A stretch of DNA of 64,000 nucleotides. Source: Ottelia alismoides (taxonomy: Eukaryota; Streptophyta; Magnoliopsida; Alismatales; Hydrocharitaceae). Position 1 is the first letter of the stretch; each line of letters starts with the position of its first letter. The stretch is taken from the NCBI GenBank assembly GCA_037367405.1, contig JAZKJV010001876.1, forward strand, positions 124,001-188,000. The letters run 5' to 3'. This document shows, piece by piece, positions 60,110-64,000 of the stretch. Made by a program: the position numbers and the translations under genes. Under the pieces are notes generated by a model. The model worked only from the letters and a program-made list of their open reading frames with translations. It made no database searches and had not been told where the DNA came from.

Positions 60110-61060
60110 GATAGATAGAATGATAGAAGATGTATCTATAGTGTGTGAGTTTCCTGATGTATTTTAGAGGAGCTACCTAGATTACCACCTGAACGAGAGA
60201 TTGAATTTGAAATATCTCATACGTGATACTCAACCTATCTCTATCCCTTCATATAGGATGGCACCAGCCGAGTTACGAGAGTTAAAAGTATAGTTGAAAG
60301 AACTATTAGATAAAGGATTCATTCATCCTAGTAGTTCAAAATGGGGAACACCTGTCTTATTTGTCAGGAAAAGGATGGGTCAATGCTGTTATGCATTGAC
60401 TATAGACAACTAAATAAGAAGACCGTAAAGAACAAGTATCCTCTGCCAGAATAGATGATCTCCTTAATAAATTACTGGGTTTAACTATGTATTCCAAGAT
60501 TGACTTAAGATCTGGATACCATCAATTGAAGTTAAAAGTTGAGGATATCCCCAAGATATCCTTTCAAACTAGATATGGACATTATGAATTCTTAATTATG
60601 ACTTTTGGACTAACAAATGCCCCAGTAGCCTTCACGGATCTCATGAATAGAGTATTCAAGGAGTTCTAAGATCACTTTCTAGTAGTCTTTATTGATGATG
60701 TGCTTATTTACTCATAGGATAAGTATCTGCATGAATACTATCTTAAGCATGCACTTAAAGCTCTAAGGAAGAACAAACTGTATGATAAATATAGCAAATG
60801 TGACTTCTGGCTATCTGAAGTATCTTTCTTAGGCAATGTTATTTCTGTAGAAGGTATATCAGTTGATCCTACAGAGGTTAGTGCAGTGATGAGTTGGGAA
60901 CGCCCGAAGACTATCACAGAAGTACGATCTTTTCTGGGATTAGCTCGACATTATAGAAGATTTGTGAAGGAGTTTTCACGAATAGCATTGCCAGTGACTA
61001 GGATGACTCGGAAGGAAGTTCCATTATATGGTTCGATGCCTACGGAACTAGTTTCCAAAC
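60110..61060 (+). pseudogene. pol: Element D reverse transcriptase
   Basis: The segment Y-R-M-A-P-A-E-L-R-E-L is near 60250-60285 and [10 protein letters not shown] near 60338. A frameshift occurs around 60375. From 60487 the frame is open with [11 protein letters not shown] and F-G-L-T-N-A-P. The catalytic F-I-D-D at 60688-60699 is intact. Stops lie at 60667-60669 and near 60715. V-R-S-F-L-G-L near 60924 marks the connection to RNase H. Confidence 0.9.
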
Positions 61061-61500
61061 ACTGAAAAGATGCCTAACATCTGCACCCATCCTTACTCTA
61101 CCCGCTGGGAGTGAAGGGTTTACAGTGTACACTGACGCATCTAAAGAAGGACTTGGGAAAGTTCTTATGCAACATAATAAGGTAGTTGCATATACATCAC
61201 GACAGCTCATGACACATGAGAAGAATTACTGGCTGCTGTAGTTTTCGCTTTAAAGATATGGAGACACTACCTCTATGGTATCACTTTTGAAATCTTCACC
61301 GATCATAAAAGTTTGAAATATCTATTTGATCAGAAGGAGCTCAGTATGAGACAATGACGACGGCTAGAGTTGTTGAAAGACTATGATTACACTATCTCCT
61401 ACCACCCTGGTAAGGGGAACGTCGTAGCAAATTCCCTTAGCAGAAGAACTTATTCACCTGGGTTGGTGAGTACTATCCACTTCTGGGGTTTTTTAACAAC
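61061..61500 (+). pseudogene. pol: Element D RNase H
   Basis: T-V-Y-T-D-A-S is near 61120-61140, and T-S-R-Q-L with H-E-K-N-Y at about 61195-61225. Frameshifts follow. H-P-G-K-G-N-V-V-A-N-S-L-S-R-R at 61400-61445 has Asn in place of the usual Asp of A-D-x-L-S-R. It ends before the integrase zinc domain. Confidence 0.8.
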
Positions 61501-62230
61501 ATTAAGTGAATGGAAATCATTTGATAGTAGTGCTCATACTATAACTATTTTTCACCGATGCAAACAAGAGATCTGGGATAAAACAAAGAAATCACAAGAG
61601 GATGATCCATTCCCTAAAGACTTGAGACAACAACTTGAGAAGATTGAGATAGAGGGATTCCAGATACAAGATGGGTTAATATAACCATCATAGAGCTTGT
61701 GTACCAGGCACACCTAAACTAAGGAAGGACATCTTACATGAAGCGCATTGTTCTAGATTATCTATTCATCCAGGAATTACGAAGATGTATGAGGATCTTC
61801 ATTCATACTTTTAGTGGTCAGGAATGAAGAAAGATGTTGCTGAGTTTGTGAATTCATGTTTCACTTGCCAACAGGTAAAAGCTTCGCACCAAAAGCCACC
61901 ATGATTGTTACAACCCCTCCCCATACATGTGTGGAAATGGGAAAGCATTTCCATGGACTTCGTTACTGGCTTACCTCAGATGACTGGTGGTAAAGATAGT
62001 ATTTGGGTTATAATAGTTCGTCTAACCAGGGTAGCACACTTTATTCCAATAAGTTTATCTTTCACTCCAGATCAGCTTCTTGAGTTATATAGTACACAAG
62101 TGATCCACCTCCATGGTATCCCAAAGGAATTAGTTTCAGATCGATATTCACGATTCACCTCTCACTATTGGGAGAACTTCATTAAAGCCTTTGGCACAAA
62201 ACTATGCTTGAGCACGGTATATCATCCATA
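61501..62230 (+). pseudogene. pol: Element D integrase, truncated
   Basis: The zinc domain lies at about 61736-61870 (H-E-A-H, then C-F-T-C-Q-Q-V-K). The core is open from 61905 with Asp at 61956-61958 (M-D-F-V-T-G-L) and Asp at 62139-62141 (V-S-D-R). Similarity to integrase stops after Y-H-P at about 62230, before the catalytic Glu. The following bases are antisense copia sequence. The reading frame running on to 62282 is a fusion product of the junction. Confidence 0.88.
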
Positions 62231-62239
62231 TAGTATACA

Positions 62240-63208
62240 CGCCTACATTTGTACAATTGTAATATTCCAATTAGTTGATTAAAGTACGTAGAGACTTCTC
62301 ATGCTACCCATCCTTGAAATATATCAATCCAGGTCAGATAGATAATGTTAACATAGAAAGCTTCCACTGCAGTGCGGGATGCAAATTTAGTAACCCATTA
62401 GCATATCCACAACCTAGACACCATCACTGAATCAATTTAAGAAAATATAATTGATACAATTTGTACTAAGAGGTTTTATTAATCACATGCTCTTGGCGAT
62501 TGGCATGATACATATAGTAATCACTTAGAAATATTAGGCATCTTAAAATGCTTTTTGAGATCCTAAATTTCTAAGCCTGTCAAACAAACATGTTCTTGAT
62601 TTTGCATGTAAAAGTTACCGTACAAAGAGTTTTTTATCAAGAAACTATCATTAAATGGTAGTTGATATAGATCCAAATATTTACATAAATATTAAGTATC
62701 TAACAAATCATGACAAATTCATAACATCTTTGATTTATATTGAATGATAAACACATTACGAAAGTGATCTTGATGGCCCAATCATCATCCAACCCATCTC
62801 CACTAGATATGAAATATCTAGGGCAAACTGAGCAAAATTACACGAAATAGATTCGAGCGGTTGTTGTTTTAATTCCCTACTTAATTAAGGAGTTTATTTC
62901 ATGTTTTATGATAAGGAATATAAGCAAAAATTAATTTCTTATAGATCCGTGATTTTTAATTCATGTACTTTTGGAGGCGACAATTGGATACTGTTTTTGA
63001 GAGATATTTAGACATTAAAAGTACATTTTATTATCCAAAAAACATGTCCAAGTAGTGGATAAACATGGTCTTTTTATTTTAGACAAAAAAATTTGAAACA
63101 AGCATCATATGAACAAATCACGAGTCTCTGCACAACCGATGTGCAAAACCTTATTTGCATAGGGTTTTGATCACATCAATGAACTTTGTCCAAGGCTTTG
63201 ATACCACT
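62240..63208 (-). mobile_element. Antisense copia element E, 5' internal part
   Basis: Read on the minus strand this is copia leader. The reverse complement of 62600-62625 (AACTTTTACATGCAAAATC) matches copia-1 at 28385-28402, and the leader runs away from a PBS at 63206. I see no coding sequence. It probably replaced the end of element D by insertion or by a join; the left edge is approximate. Confidence 0.65.
63194..63206 (-). other. Primer-binding site of element E (minus strand)
   Basis: The minus strand reads TGGTATCAAAGCC, one base from the usual PBS, two bases after the LTR end. Confidence 0.82.
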
Positions 63209-64000
63209 TGAATTCTAGTGTTTATGCCCTAGTTCATCATAGAAGCATGTAGCTCACATCACATGTGACCTAGGGCAACTAGTCATACTAGTTGCATCAA
63301 GCGACGAAAATTAAAAAAATTTTAAATACATGAAAACACATGATTAAAGAACACTTCTCAAATCATTTCATCAAGATTGCAAATGAGTTATAGGAATACC
63401 TCTTGAAGTGTGTTTGCAATCCATTATCTCTAAAGTAAGAGACCTCTTGTCTCAAGTCTGATCCGATGAAGGTAGAACTTGCAGGCACGTGGAAGAGACG
63501 CATGCTTCCCTCAATCCAAGTTGATGATTCGAGCAAGAGTCTCATGATTTCATCTTACGAAATTCAGTGCCTCCTTCACGAGCAAGAAGCACAGAAGATG
63601 GAGGAGATCTACGAGTCCAAAAACACAGCAACATCACGATGTCTGCGAGTCTATTTAGGTCAACAATGTGGATGGCCACAATGTTGAGAAAGAGATATAG
63701 GGCATGTATGACAATATTGAGAGAGAGAGAGAGAGACTTGCTTTTCAATGGTTTCATATAGATAAGTCTAGGTCTACCCCTTCTTTTGTAATAAATTGGA
63801 TGTCCATGGATCTCAATCCATGTACACTCATAATCAATGATCTTTATTATATTGTGCTTTCAATAAATGGTCATGACTTTGTTTCATAAATTTGAAACAA
63901 CAAATAATCAATTTAAAATAAATGAAATTTGTTAACACATTCAATTTAATACAAATCAATCTCATGTGGTAATAAAGGAAAGATGACAAACGTCCTTCCC
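63209..64000 (-). repeat. Element E 5' LTR, 3' part (minus strand, runs off the window)
   Basis: The LTR end (TG on the plus strand at 63209) is followed by the counterpart of copia R/U5: 'cctcttgaagtgtg' at 63400 is the complement of the 'cacttcaagagg' block. A (GA)n tract at 63719-63735 is the CT tract read in reverse. 'gtccatggatctcaatccatg' at 63801 matches the promoter hairpin of copia-2 near 38207. The TATA region is degraded. The frames on both strands at 63363-63889 are chance. Confidence 0.82.

Larger units (their letters stand above)
56211..62230 (+). mobile_element. Ty3/gypsy element D (chromovirus-like), 3' truncated
   Basis: 5' LTR, initiator-Met PBS, gag, protease, RT, RNase H and the first two thirds of integrase. 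Phrases such as [20 protein letters not shown] and W-E-S-I-S-M-D-F-V are typical of Ty3/gypsy elements of the Tekay/Del-like chromovirus type. The chromodomain, if any, and the 3' LTR are missing, because the element stops at about 62230. Coding sequence is broken by stops and small indels. Confidence 0.88.

Overview
The window is plant nuclear DNA made almost wholly of nested LTR retrotransposons. I see no host gene, rRNA or tRNA gene. The evidence is plant-type Ty1/copia and Ty3/gypsy polyproteins (Athila clade and a chromovirus-like clade), primer-binding sites for plant initiator-Met and Asp tRNAs, very long LTRs (about 2.4-3.4 kb) and heavy decay. It looks like heterochromatic intergenic DNA of a large-genome seed plant; the species cannot be told from the sequence.

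Layout. (1) 1-8945: a decayed Ty1/copia element, copy 0: LTR end 1-553, internal 554-5683, LTR 5684-8289. The last LTR is followed by a second primer-binding-site-like sequence and 0.66 kb of a second internal region, so this is a tandem LTR-internal-LTR-internal arrangement. (2) 8946-22851: Athila-type element A: truncated 5' LTR, tRNA-Asp PBS, gag, protease, RT-RNase H, integrase, stem-loop array, 3' untranslated region, PPT, 3.4-kb 3' LTR. (3) 22852-53297: a second Athila-type element, B, cut into three pieces by two copia insertions. The pieces are 22852-25186 (gag end, protease, RT), 35958-36263 (RT end) and 46720-53297 (RNase H, integrase, stem-loop array, PPT, 3' LTR). (4) 25187-35952: copia-1, all domains recognisable, with stop codons, LTRs roughly 10% diverged by eye, near-perfect TSD. 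(5) 36264-46714: copia-2, with LTRs only about 3% diverged and a perfect 5-bp TSD, but an internal region as ruined as that of copy 0. (6) 53298-54115: antisense copia LTR fragment. (7) 54180-56210: two diverged Athila-like LTR fragments. (8) 56211-62230: Ty3/gypsy element D, chromovirus-like, cut off inside integrase. (9) 62240-64000: antisense copia element E (5' internal part, PBS, LTR running off the window).

Order of events (inferred): B entered an older antisense copia LTR. A, copia-1 and copia-2 then entered B, copia-2 being the youngest by LTR divergence. A deletion with microhomology later joined the copy-0 tandem to the middle of A's 5' LTR, removing A's left end and B's 5' part.

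Most interesting: (a) an array of stem-loops between pol and the 3' UTR of both Athila elements. Each repeats the PPT-like sequence CTAAGTATAGG and pairs it with an upstream complement, and the inner stem pairs covary. (b) An ordered series of short hairpins with three-base loops in the U3 of every copia LTR here. (c) A copia subfamily whose two copies share the same broken coding region, although one inserted fairly recently, implying mobilisation in trans.
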